Shown one piece after another: positions 33,426 through 44,983 of a stretch of 64,000 bases of DNA. Source of the DNA: Limnanthes douglasii subsp. nivea (taxonomy: Eukaryota; Streptophyta; Magnoliopsida; Brassicales; Limnanthaceae); the NCBI GenBank assembly GCA_036936605.1, contig JAUPFV010000002.1:248827305-248891304 (forward strand). The letters run 5' to 3'. The number at the start of each line of letters is the position of its first letter. The first letter of the stretch is position 1. The position numbers were made by a program, and so were the translations under genes. The notes beneath the pieces are model-generated. The model was not told the DNA's origin. It did not search any database and saw only the letters and a program-made list of their open reading frames with translations.

Positions 33426-36400
33426 TATAAATTCGTTAGTAAATTCAGTATTTTCTTCACAACCCAAATTTCTTGAGAGAGAAACAGCACACCCTTGGTT
33501 ACCTTTAACTCTTTATTCAAATTTCTCAACTATCTTTGCCGGAAAACTCATACTTCCAAGTCAATCTTCATCCAGATTATGAGAAAAAAATCAAAAATCC
33601 AGAAGATCTAAGGCTAGTATACCCAAAAAACCCAAATCTCCAAAGCATGACGATGATCTGGTCTTCGGATCATACAATTACTTTTGCATAACTGAAAGAG
33701 CAAAGGAGTACAAACCGCTGGATTAATCAACAACTCTCCCATCAGAACAACAACCAAGACCACTTATTATAGTAACTTTGATCCATCTAAAGTCCCCATT
33801 TTTCACCTTCTCTTGCTACCGAAGAACGTTATTTCTCTAGAGTTCGAATGCCTAAAACACCTTGAACCTCTTCTTCTTGAGTCAAAGCATCACCTTTGAT
33901 TAGTGAGGAATCAAGAAAATATTCTTCAAAAAAACTGAAACTACTCCTTCAACTTGTCCTCCACCAACTCGTAAAGAAAAACTTTCCTAGCCATGGGCGA
34001 TGATTCCGATGCTGCTCCAAATTCCCCTTCAACAAATCCATCGACTCAGTTTCCTCCTCAGAGAGAAATTGTTGAGGAAGCTTCATTACCTCAATCAAAT
34101 CCCTCAAAGGATCCTCCCCAATCAAGGGATGAAAAATCAAAATTCGATGAAGTTGATTCTAAAGCTACCCGATCTGATAATGAAGCTGATTCTGATGAAG
34201 GAGATTCGGAAAATTCCACAGAGAAAACATTTCGTAAGCCTCGAAAAAAGAAGGCACTAACTACTATTTCCGATGAGGAAAGAGCAAACATTGGCAGAAA
34301 CTTGAGAAATCTCGATGTTGACTACATTGTTGAGCTGAAGAAAGTTCCATATATATATACTACCAACAGAGTCAAGCATCGGATTTAAAGAGACAATGGG
34401 GAATGGGAGACAACATCACCGTTCGACTACCTAAGAAAGGGGAATCACCCTTAGATTGTAAAGATTGAGAACTGGTAGTCTACCCCAAAATCATCAATTG
34501 AGGTCTTCGGTTCCCATTGGATCCTATGATCCTGGAGTACTTCGAACTTCTCAACCTGTGCCCAACTCAAGTAACACCAAATTAGTGGTTCACTCTTATT
34601 TCTATGATAATAGCCTCTCGGTTGTCCAAGATTCCGATCAGCATCAAGGATTTCATATCCTTGACAAAATTATGTAAAGGACTGAAGCTCCCATTTTACT
34701 ACTTCACTCTAGTAGATGATTTAAAAATCATCGATGATCTCCTGGAAGCGAACAAGTTTTGGAAGCAAAAGGTTATCTTCATCTCAAGAGCATGGGAGAA
34801 CGGTAAAGAAATATCTGATGCCAATCCATCGAAATTGAATCTCATCTCGAGAAGCAACCGTAAGTACTTCGAACATTATACATCTTAACATAAATTTGTC
34901 TTAACTGTTGTTCTCCTTATTTATTATTTATTTGTATGATAATTCCAGAAATTACGAGGCGGTACGCCATTCGTCGGGCAATGGACAAAGACATATTCAA
35001 AAAGCTTGCCGCTTGGGCTGAAACAGAGTGGAACAACATTTTCCACATCGGCTTGCAGCCGATCAACTTCCTCAACATTCACCTCTTTCCCATCACACTT
35101 GGAGCCTTACCTCCTCCAAATTTGATAGCTCATCCCAATCACTATCACGTTTGCAAGAGACTAGTTCAACTTAATTGTAAGGTATTCCTCCCCATCCGCA
35201 ATAGGGTAGACAGTCACTTGCCTCAAAAGAAAAAATGCAAAAAAGAAAAATAAAAATAAAGTTAAAAATAGCAGCTAGCACATCTGCTGCTAGCACTTCA
35301 ACACATCCGAAGCCCAAGCCTCTAAAAAGAAAAGCAGCAGAAAATACTCTTTCAACCATCGAAGAGGGGGAAGAAGAAGAAAAAAAAAGACTTCCACGCC
35401 TTCGAAAAGAAAAAGCCATCATGGGAGGAAAAACAAAAAATCAAAGGCCATCAAATACACACTATTCAATGAGGATGAGGTTATAACTGTTTGGAAATCA
35501 ACAAAGTCCTCACGAAAAGAAAACAACCAATGATGATGCTCCAATCATCATCGAGGACAATCCAGATGATGATAATCAAAATGACGACCACTTTGATCCT
35601 GATAGCTTCATTAATTTTAACGAGTCATAGGAACTTGTTGGAGAGGATGATCATGACATCCAAAATATTCAGACTCATATGCACCATTTTGGGAGAAAGT
35701 CTCCCATCAAAGCGTCTCTAGATATCATATGTCCTTCTGCTCCAACTACTTCTCTCGATATGATTCCTCGTCCTAGCCCAACAATTTTGCCTCTTATTCC
35801 ACCCTACCCTAATGTCCTTGTTGCACTCCAACCATTTTTAATCTCGATGTTGCAGCAAAGTTGCTTTCTCAACAAGGCAAGGCTTCCCACATTCACTTGA
35901 AACAATTGGCCAAAGATATGGTTCGCCACAAAGGAATTTCCGATGCTGAGAAACAATTGAGAAACAAATTTCAGAATCAAGTAATCGAGAAATTCCATAT
36001 CTTTGAAGTAGAAAGATCGGAGCTGATTCGAGGAGTGCTCTTCGTCAAAAGCTATTTGCGAGCGTAAAATTACATCGATAAAGAAAAACTGACCACCTCA
36101 CACCAAGAGGAAATGAACAAGCTCAAAACTAAACATGTTGAAGACTTGGCTGCTGAAAAGGCTAAATCTGAGGGTCTTCAAGCTTATCTTACTACAAGTG
36201 AAGTAGAAAATAAAAAATTGACCAATGAGATAGCCACGATGAAAACTAATTTTAAGAAGGAAAAAGAAGCTGTTGTCACTGCCGTCGAATCTGAATGCTC
36301 TAAAGATATGTTAGCTGCTATTAAGCATGGTAAAGAAGAGATATCCATCACTCTTCTTCGAGAAGTTAATGCGAATTACCCTAAAATCAATATTTAAATT

Positions 36401-36505
36401 TTTTGGAACGATATTCCCTTTGAACGACACCCTAGTGAAGCCTTTGATCCTATTCCAAGCTCATCATCAGAGGAAGAAGAATCATCCGAGGAGTCGTTTG
36501 AATAA
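33426..36505 (+). pseudogene. Reverse-oriented extra gene of element 2, decayed
   Basis: A TATAAATT box (33426-33433) is followed by the same protein layout as in element 1. The start region has LVFGSYNYFCITERAKEYK (near 33660). The acidic linker lies at 33993-34388. The globular part has LRFPLDPMILEYFELLNLCP near 34505 and KIIDDLLEANKFWKQKVIFI near 34728. A GT-AG intron at about 34860-34948 (89 bp, phase 1) precedes exon 2 (ITRRYAIRRAM). A Lys-rich linker and coiled-coil remnants (36113-36397) lead to an acidic Ser tail ending at 36505. Stops and shifts lie near 33727, 34388, 34470, 34498, 34585, 35252, 36066 and 36396. The intron and overall order are conserved although the sequence has diverged strongly. 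Confidence 0.82.
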
Positions 36506-36720
36506 TTTTTGTTGTACTCTAATTTCATGTTATCGTTTGTTGTATTTGTCAAATTAGTATCATGTCCCCAACGTACTTCATTGAATTAATCTAATTTACA
36601 AATGTCTTTGTTTATTTTTCATTTTTATTATCCATATTAATTATTCAAAGTTAACAGTCCTGAAACATTTTTTAAACACAACTCCTTAAATATGATAACG
36701 TACTTTAAAATTCACAATAT

Positions 36721-36877
36721 TTAACACTTCGAATAACTTAGTGCAAATTTCAAACATAGTACTTCGAATAACATATTGCATTTATTAAACGTAGCACGTC
36801 GTAAAATCACAGTGCATTTATTGAACGTAGAACTTCGTAAAATCACAGTGCATTTATTGAACGTAGCACTTCGAATA
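36721..36877 (+). repeat. 36-bp tandem repeat between convergent genes
   Basis: About four copies of a 36-base unit containing GTGCATTTATTGAACGTAGC and ACTTCG lie between the extra gene and the end of pol, as in element 1. The first copies are more diverged. Confidence 0.85.
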
Positions 36878-37009
36878 TGGTTGTTTCTTCGAAAAGTGTA
36901 ATAAACACTTCGGAACATTCTACTCTTAACCAACCTCAAAGATGATCAGTCTTGGATAAGTTGTTAAAATAGTTTTCAATAAACACTTGTAAACAACCAT
37001 TAGCCAAAA

Positions 37010-40000
37010 ATGAATTTTATTGATAATATTGAATATGTACATAGCGCCTCGTTAAAAGCTTCATGGGCCAACAGGGTACGAAAGAGTGTGACATTCAATA
37101 GTAAATAATCTAAAATACAAAAAATATATTCCCAATATGACTTCAAATGCTGTATATTCCACGGGTGTTGAAATATCCTCCCTTGAATATCACAAAGGCG
37201 ATAAGACCCTGGTTTTATTATTTCAGTAACCATATAAGGTCCTTCCCAATTCGAGCCCATTTTCCGAGGTTCTTATCCTTTGTATGCAAAAATACATTCC
37301 TCAACACTTTGTCACCCGTTTTAAACTCTCTCCTTTTTTACCTTCGAATCATATATGTTCCTCGCAAGAGTCTGATAAAGGATTACATTTAAATGAGCTC
37401 CAACTCTTTTCTCCTCAATCAAATTTAAATTTTCCCTTTTAGCTTCATCATTGGATCTTTCAGAATATTGAGTTATTCTAAAAGATGACATCGTAGATTC
37501 GATAGGACTAACTGCATCCATTCCATATGCTGGGGCAAAAGGAGTTTCTTTGGTAGCCTCCATAGGAGTTGTCCGATAAGCCCAAAGCACCTCTTGTAAA
37601 TAGTTTGGCCATTTCCCTGCTGTCCCTGCCCCATTTTTCTTCAAACCATCTAAAATAGTTATGTTTGTTACCTCGACTTTCCCATTGGCTTGAGGATGAA
37701 AAGACATCGAAAAATATTTTTGAATTCCTTTTTATGCGCAAAATGAGGTCATTTATTTATTATTAAACTGAGGGGCATTATATGTAGTAATTCTCCGAGG
37801 TACTCCAAAGCGACAACAAATACTGTTCACAATGAATTTGATTACATCTTTCGCTTTTGTTCCAGACAGTGGTTCTGCCTCAGTCCATTTTGTAAAGTAA
37901 TCCACTGCTATAATTATCATTTGTTGACCCCCATATGTCATCGGCAAAGGCCCTACCAGGTCAATCCTTCATCTATCAAATGGTATGGCTTCAGTTATAG
38001 AAATAAGTGGAACTACTGACCTGTGTATAACATTAGCAAACCTTTGACAAGTATCACAACTTCGAACCAATTGTTTTGCATCGTTTACGATTGTAGGCCA
38101 ATAAAATCCTACAAGTAAAACTCGGCGAGATAAAGCTTTAAACCCGCAATGAGCTGAACCTTCTCCATCATGAAACTTCGATAAAATACCTCCTGTGATT
38201 CTTGCATGTTTAGACATCGTAGTAATGGCCTACTTAATGCATTCTTATGCAAAATTCCATCTAATTTTATGTATCCAAAGGCTTTACCTCTCAATTGTTT
38301 GGCTAACTTTGTATCGTCTGGCAATGTACCTTGAGTCAAAAAATTAAGAATATCTGTTTTTCAATCTGCTCGGGCATCATCGGAGGTGATAAAAAGTTCC
38401 TCTATACATTCGCACTGATCTGACTGAGTCAAAATCAAAGGATTTTCTTGTAATAAAATCCAAGGATATTCCTCCTTGTAGGCAATATTTGCCAAAGAAT
38501 CAGCCACCGCGTTACTTCCTCGACTAATATACTCAACAACAACATGATCGAATAGTAACATTAAATTCTGAAGCTCCTAAAGATATAAAGTCAAGCGATC
38601 TTTTCTTGCTTCGGAAAATCCAGACACATGATTTGCTACCAATTAAGAATCCGTTTCTAAGTGTACTGAGGTTGCTCCACATATTTTTGCCAACCTTAAA
38701 TATGCCAAAGCAACTTCGTATTCAGCTTCATTATTCGAAGCGTAAAAACCAAATTTGATGGATTGAATCATCATTTCTCCGGTTTGAGCTATTAGCTGAA
38801 CCCCAACACTGCATCCTAGAATACTAGACCATCCATCTATTTGAACGATGCACCTTGAATTCACTGGTGCAACATCTTTAATTTCTTTAATATCCGATCT
38901 GTTCGAATGAAATTCTATAAAAAAAGTTTGCGAACGCTTGAGCTTTAATTGTAGTCCGAGATGTGAACGAAATATCATAATCTTCTAATTTCACGGACCA
39001 CTTGGTCATCCTCCCCAAAATATCAGGTCGTTGCAAGACATTGTTTTAAAGGAAATGAAGTTCGGACTTCAATCGTATGTGCTTGAAAATAGGGGCACAT
39101 TTTCCTAGCATCAATCACCAATGCTAATGCTAATTTCTCCAGCTTCAAATACCTGTTTTCTGCTTCCGCTACACTTTTGCTGATGTAGTACACTGACTTC
39201 GGAATACCTAAATCTTCACTTATCAACACCGCACTTTGATGTTCATTCAAATTTATTTGGTCTTCGTAAAATTTGATATAAAGGAAAGAATTTGTCAGAC
39301 AATTTAGAAATAAATCGGTTAAGTGCTGCTAACCTTCGTGTCAGAACTGGCACTTCTTTAACAGATCGAGGCGAATTCATTGCTATTAGAGCCTTCAATT
39401 GTTCTGAGTAAGCTTTTATTCCTCTTTCACGGATAAAATAACCCGGGAACTTCTCTGATCGAACTTCGAAGGTGCATTTTTCAGTTTTAAGCTGTAATCT
39501 GATTGCCCTTAAATTAAAAAATGTTTCCTCTAAATCCTCCATATGTGCATCCTCCTCCAAACGTTTTACCACCATATCATTTATATATATACCTCCATAT
39601 TTCTTCCGATATGAATGACAGAAGCTTGTTCATCAATATTTGATATGTGGCTCCAACGTTTTTTAATCCAAAGGGCATAACCTTATTGCAATGCAAACCT
39701 CTATCAATTATGAAGGTCGTACATTCTTGGTCCTTTGGATCCATCTAAATCTAATTGTATCCTGCAAAATCATCCATGAATGTTAGTATTTTATTTCCTG
39801 AGGTGGAATCAATCAGTCGATCTATTCGAGGAACAGGATATGGATCTTTAGGACAGGCTCGATATAAGTTTGTAAAATCCACACACATTCTCCACTTCCT
39901 ATTCTTCTTTTTTACCACTACTGGATTCGTCGTCCATAAAGGATACTGTGGCTCCCATATATGTTCGATATTGGATAACCGGTCCACCTCGGTAACAATT

Positions 40001-40315
40001 TCTTTCTCCTTCTCTGAAGAAAATGCCCTTCGTTTTTGAAATACTGGTTTTAGCTTCGTATCAATAGCCAAACTATGACGAATTACCTTGATCGGTACTC
40101 CTGTCACATCCTCCGTTTTCCAAGCGAAAACGTCCAAGTTAAAAGAAAAAAATTCTAGCAGTTGTTGACATAAAAGTAGGGTTAGTAAGGTTCCGAAGAA
40201 CTCTTCCTTCCGAAAAAGTATACTCCTCTATTTTATCCCGTATTGTTAAAGACCCTGGGTTGTCCCTCGGATCGTCAACTTTGTTTTCTAAATCCTAGGT
40301 TAACCCCTCTGACTG
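37010..40315 (-). pseudogene. Element 2 pol, decayed
   Basis: The minus-strand pieces are in the order of element 1. They are the RT amino part (40137-39751: VFAWKTEDVTGVP, NRKWRMCVDFTNLYRACPKD), RT end (39575-39243) and RNase H (39250-39023: VYYISKSVAEAENRYLKLEK). The second RNase H follows (38978-38643: NNEAEYEVALAYLRLAK). The integrase finger is at 38217-37969 (HDGEGSAHCGF has become HDGEGSAHCGF-like DGEGSAHCGF ... CDTCQRF). The integrase core runs 37947-37321 and the GPY end 37260-37105. It is interrupted by many stops and shifts (for example near 39580, 39010, 38640, 37965, 37735). A YIDD site is not clearly preserved around 39590. Confidence 0.88.
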
Positions 40316-40685
40316 CTATTCATTTATTAAGTCTCCACTGTTGGATCCCTGGATCCGAAGCCCAGTGGCATAACACTCTCTTGTTAATTTATGGTCGCTT
40401 CGAACGACCCCAATACGATCCCCTACCACATACTTAATACATTGGTGTACTGTCCACACAACACCATACATTCAAGAAAGGAAAAACATTCCAAAAATAG
40501 TGTTGTAGCTCGTAGGACTATCGACCACCATAAAAATCCCTTAGACCTTCTTCTTGAAAGGTTCTTTTCCCAAACTGACTTCCCATTCGAACTCCCTAAT
40601 CACTCGATTTATCACACCTGTAAACCCTATGATTGTACGCTCCGATTGAGAAATTCGAGGAGGGTTTCGCATTCTGTTATAAGTC
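40316..40685 (-). pseudogene. Element 2 gag-protease, 3' part
   Basis: On the minus strand it carries the end of protease and gag, similar to the end of the element 1 gag frame but broken. It stops at TAG (40318-40316), followed by CAG TCA. Its upstream part lies beyond element 3. Joining across the insertion, with one copy of the 5-bp target removed, keeps the protease frame. Confidence 0.75.
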
Positions 40686-40690
40686 ATTTT

Positions 40691-41097
40691 TTGTGTGGTT
40701 AATTTGTGTCTGAGGATAATTTGGTAATTTGTTTTAGAGTTTGTGAAGGTTGGTATGTGTTTAATGTTTTGAGTAGAGAGTAGAGGGAGAATTAAGCAGC
40801 CTGGTTGCAGTTAATTTTCATTACCCATATTTAATGCAGGTAGTTGGGTATTTATACCCTTACATCTGGGATTTATGGGTTTTCGGGTCATGTTTAATAG
40901 ACCCGGGTCATGTTTACAGACCCATGAGCTCTTAGTAGGAGAGCAAGCAGCTTAGTCAAGAAGTGTTTAGGTTTTTTAGTACTTTTGTCATAGTTCGAAC
41001 AGTCCAATGGGCTAAGTGTTCAAAGTGGCATGTCCGGTCTGGTGGCCTTGGTCCGATCTGTCCCTGTCCGGAGAGGAAGCAGTATTCAGACTCATCA
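40691..41097 (-). repeat. Element 3 3' LTR
   Basis: It starts TTGTGTGG where the partner starts TGGTGTGG, and ends GACTCATCA. The adjacent purine-rich tract on the minus strand reads CCTAAAAAAGGGGCTCC (41114-41098). Confidence 0.9.
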
Positions 41098-41438
41098 GGA
41101 GCCCCTTTTTTAGGTGTTTGTTCACATGTCTTTGTCAAAAACCTGAAAAAATAGTCCGATATCGAGAGTAGCTTTTCCCAGACAGGTCTTTCGACTTGTG
41201 CTATGGTTTTATCCGGACTGATAAAACTCTGTGAATCCAAAAAGTTTTTTGCCAGAGTTTATGGGACACGTGTCACTTTTTGGTTGGTTTCTTCAGCCGT
41301 TTTTTCACCTTGAATCTCGCACCCACCTTCTTCGAAAAGCAACCTCTTCATTTAAAGAGGGTGACATCAGCGCCGTCTTTTAATCATTACCAATCTTTTC
41401 GAATTCTTCTAGGAATCAAACTCCTTTTTCAGAATTAC

Positions 41439-41446
41439 TATAAATT
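41439..41446 (+). promoter_or_regulatory. TATA box of the element 3 reverse-oriented gene
   Basis: TATAAATT lies about 100 bp before the ATG at 41542, equivalent in position to the TATA boxes of the other two copies. Confidence 0.55.
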
Positions 41447-41541
41447 GAAATAATTTCTATTGTTTCACCATCACTCTCATTTTTACTCTGCAAATTTTCA
41501 AAGCTTTTTCTCTCCAAAACAAATTTTTACCCAGTTTGTTT

Positions 41542-44492
41542 ATGTTCACGGCTCGGAACGCTTTGATCAAAGGCGGGTGGCTCAACCTCTCTGAACTAGA
41601 AAAGGCGCAAAAGGTTGAAAGTGAAAGGTGCATTGCAGCAGGCTTACCCACCTCCCCCATTGACAAATCAGTGACTGCAGCCACAGAGTCAGACCAGGGT
41701 TCTTTTTCTTCAAAAGGCATCAAACCGAAAAGGTTATTTCAAACCAATCTCTCACCCATTATCTCAGGTTCTTCGGTTCAAGAATTGGAACCTGTTGTTG
41801 AGCCAGGTGTAACTGTTACCGGCTTTAAAAAACCCTCCCCCTTCTTAACTATGGGGTCAGACGCTGAAACCTCTCCTCAAAAATTAGTTGACCGAAGAAA
41901 AGGTCGGCTGGTCAAGGGTCAAGCTTCTAAGGGAACCCCTTCGAAATCGGGTTCCAAAGACAGTAGTGTGGGCTCAGAAGTGCCCATTAGAGCTTCCAAG
42001 GACAGGCTGTCCGGTCCAGAGGGCACTAGCTCAAGTCCCCGGAAGGAAACATCTGCACCAGAGTCCCAACCGGAGGCCAGGAACCAAGAAAACACTGAAA
42101 CTCAGCAGTCCGGAAGCCAGGCTGAGCCAAATCTAAACCTTCCCCTTACCACTGCTACTGAAAACCCTTCATCAATCATTTAGGAAGTAATGGAGGACTC
42201 TATCGAAGAGGCTCCATTCGAGTCTGAGCCTTCCGGAAAGACTAGTAGTGTTGTTGCTGCCCAAAAAGATAAAGGCAAGGAAAAGTTGTGCTTGAGGCAT
42301 CCGGATCTGCCGGAGTGTCTTGAAGGAAGGGTGGAGCCTTGTTTTCACAAGGTCAATGTCAAATACCTCCTTGCCCTGCAAAAGATCAACTACGCATTCA
42401 TCCACACAGTTGAGCTGGGCCGGATGCGTACGAAGTGGGGAATTCCGGAGAACGTGAAGATAAGAATCCCTATAAACCCCGAAACTCCCATGGACTGCAA
42501 ATTGAGCGAGATAGTCATCTTCACGGAGCTGTTTAATTGGGGGCTCAGATTCCCCTTGGACCCAGAAATTGTCAGATACTTTCATCTGATAAAGCTCTAT
42601 CCAAGCCAGCTGAGCCCCAATGCTTGGTACACCCTCATGGCCTGCATTATGGCTTCTAGGCTCTCTGGGATTCCTCTACCAATGGAGGAGTTTGCTGCTG
42701 TGGCCAGTCTCTGCAGAAACCACCACATCCCCTTCTACCATTTCAATATGGGGGATAACTTCAAAGCTGTGGATGACTTGCTAGAGTCGGGGAGGAATTG
42801 GAGGACCCAATTCCTGTTTGTAAGTGGTGCTTGGGAGAATGGGAAGAAAATCAAGTCCGGAGTCAACCCAAGTCTTCTCACAAGCAGATGGAGGAGTGAC
42901 CGTAAGTCTCCCATTTTACATTTTTTTTAATCAAGTTTGTTTAAACTAATTGGTCTTATCTTTGCCTTAGCAGAACTGCCCAAGGACTTCAGTGACTACT
43001 TGAAAACCGGGCAGACCACTTGCACCAAGATCAACGCTTGGGCTGCTGAGAAGTCGGGGAACCGGTTCTATAATGCTTTCACAGGGGGCAACTTAGCAAG
43101 GTCTCATCTTTGGAACACCACAGGTCGGAGAGACTTAACTTGGGAAGAGCTCACCACCCAGCCTCCTCCGGATGTAGTGCTCAAAAGGACGCATGAACCA
43201 GATGGGACACTTTACTTGCCAGGCCGGGTCAAGGCCCCAGTAAGATGAAAGGCAAAAAGAAGGGCAAGAAAGTGGTAGGTGGAGCTAACCCTGCTGAGGT
43301 GGAGGAGGATGTTCCAACGCATCCAGAGGGGCCAGCCCCCAGCCAAATTGATGCTGCTCTCTTGGAAGCGGTAGAGCAGGAGAGTGTTAGGCAAGAGGTT
43401 CACTCCCCAATTCCTCCAAGGGCTTCCAAAAGAGACCGTAAACATGGAGCTGAAAGCAAAGACAGAGAGGCCAAGAAGAAAAAGACCTCTAAGGGTGACG
43501 AAATTTCTCTCCGATCTCCGGAGCCTTTCCCCCAAGCTGACCCCACTGACCCAACACAAGCAGAGGAGATACCTGGTGACTTCCAAACCGATGAGGTCGA
43601 AGGGGGAGGTCTTAGTATTGATAGGGTAGACATCACTGGTCTTGGTGGGCTTCGTGAGTACTTTATCAATCTCCCCAGAGATGATTTTGCTGGGCCTTAT
43701 CTCCCTCCGAGCACTTCAAACACAGTCACTTTTAATGGTAAGACCTTTATTGTTTCAAGTGAAAGGGATGTTATAGCTCACTCTTTATTAAGAAATGTTC
43801 AGCCGGTGCTCGTGTTGGAGAAGCAAGTTCGAAATCAGGCAGACATTATCAAAGACCTCAAGTCTGACAAAGAGAGGCTGTCCGATGACCTTCTTACTGC
43901 CACTTCAAATGCTTCCACTCTAAAGGGGGAAAACGAAGAGCTGAAGAAAAGCCAAAAGGTGAGTACCACAAAAGTTTCCACTCTAGAGAACACTATCACA
44001 GAGTTCCGGGAGAAGTTGTCCGGATTGGAGAAAGATCTTGCCTCTTCAAAAGAGGAGACTAAGGCCAAGGACCAAATTATCACCAACTTGACCAGCGACA
44101 AGATTGCTCTTGAAAACGCAGTGTCCCAAGCTGCAGGGGAGAAAGCTGATCTACAAAGGGAGTAGGAGGCCAAAATCCAGGCTAAGATCGATGCTTATGC
44201 CAACAACGTGATAGACACTCAAGATCAAATGTATGCCAGGGTGAGATCAGACATGGTCCCGCTCTTTCATGAGAAGTTCCCAAAGAGGAACCTGGGGGAT
44301 TTATGGCTTCGCGTAGAGCCTGAAGACCTCCCATATCACACAATGGCCGAAGGCGACAGGTTTGGCTTCTCCAGTGCATCCTCATCTGATGACGAAGAGA
44401 ACACCAGAGAGAGCCCAAACGAAGAGAAAGATGACCCCAAGGGGAAGAAGAAGATGGATGAAGCTGAGCCATCTTCAAAGGCTCAGTCTTAA
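41542..44492 (+). pseudogene. Reverse-oriented extra gene of element 3, nearly intact
   Basis: From ATG 41542 exon 1 reads through a Ser/Pro linker to an in-frame TAG at 42181. It then runs through the conserved globular part (VKYLLALQKINYAFIHTVEL, ELFNWGLRFPLDPEIVRYFH, FLFVSGAWENG) to a donor at 42902. The acceptor is best placed after CAG at 42973, giving a 72-bp phase-1 intron. Exon 2 (LPKDFSDYLKTGQT...) shifts frame near 43240 and has a TAG at 44163-44165 inside the coiled coil. It ends in an acidic Ser tail at 44492. Two stops and one shift make this copy inactive as read, though both stops are single-base changes. The protein is clearly homologous in layout to that of element 1 but much diverged. 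Confidence 0.82.
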
Positions 44493-44535
44493 ATTACAAA
44501 TTATTTTTCACTTTTCATATTATCTGAACTAAAGT

Positions 44536-44636
44536 CCTTGGAAGGCCAAGGCACTCTTTTTGTTAGTGTGTCCGGTATTTGACCGGATAGACCCTTTACT
44601 CTGTTTGATAATTCGAAAGTCCTTGGAAGGCCAAGG
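44536..44636 (+). repeat. Paired CCTTGG-AAGG-CCAAGG hairpins between convergent genes
   Basis: The perfect stem CCTTGG/CCAAGG with loop AAGG occurs at 44536-44551 and again at 44621-44636. Each is preceded by AAAGT. They lie just after the extra gene's stop and before the end of pol, where elements 1 and 2 have tandem repeats. Confidence 0.85.
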
Positions 44637-44983
44637 AACTTAAGTTATTTCAATGAATATCCTTGTTTTGCACAATTCTCACATTCTTTCATAGTCTGTT
44701 TCAATTTTGATGGCTAGTGTTTAAATATTCCTTAGTTATTTCATAGTGAGAGTGTTTAAATTCTCTGATGACGAATGTTTAAATGGCCATCATTCTTTTA
44801 TTTTAATCCGGATGGTGTGACAAAAGACAAAGTAAGAACACTTCGGAAGAGTTTTAAGAAGGCATCAGATTTCATTAAAAACCCGGACACCTCATTAAAA
44901 CCTCCCCGCGCCACCAGGGTAGGAAAGAGTATGCCCCTAAATATTTACATGGATGTTTAAAAAAGTATATATTTACACAAATG

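Noticed and set aside
43212..43669. Minus-strand frames across the element 3 extra gene
   Set aside because: The plus-strand product has homologues in the other two elements; these do not.
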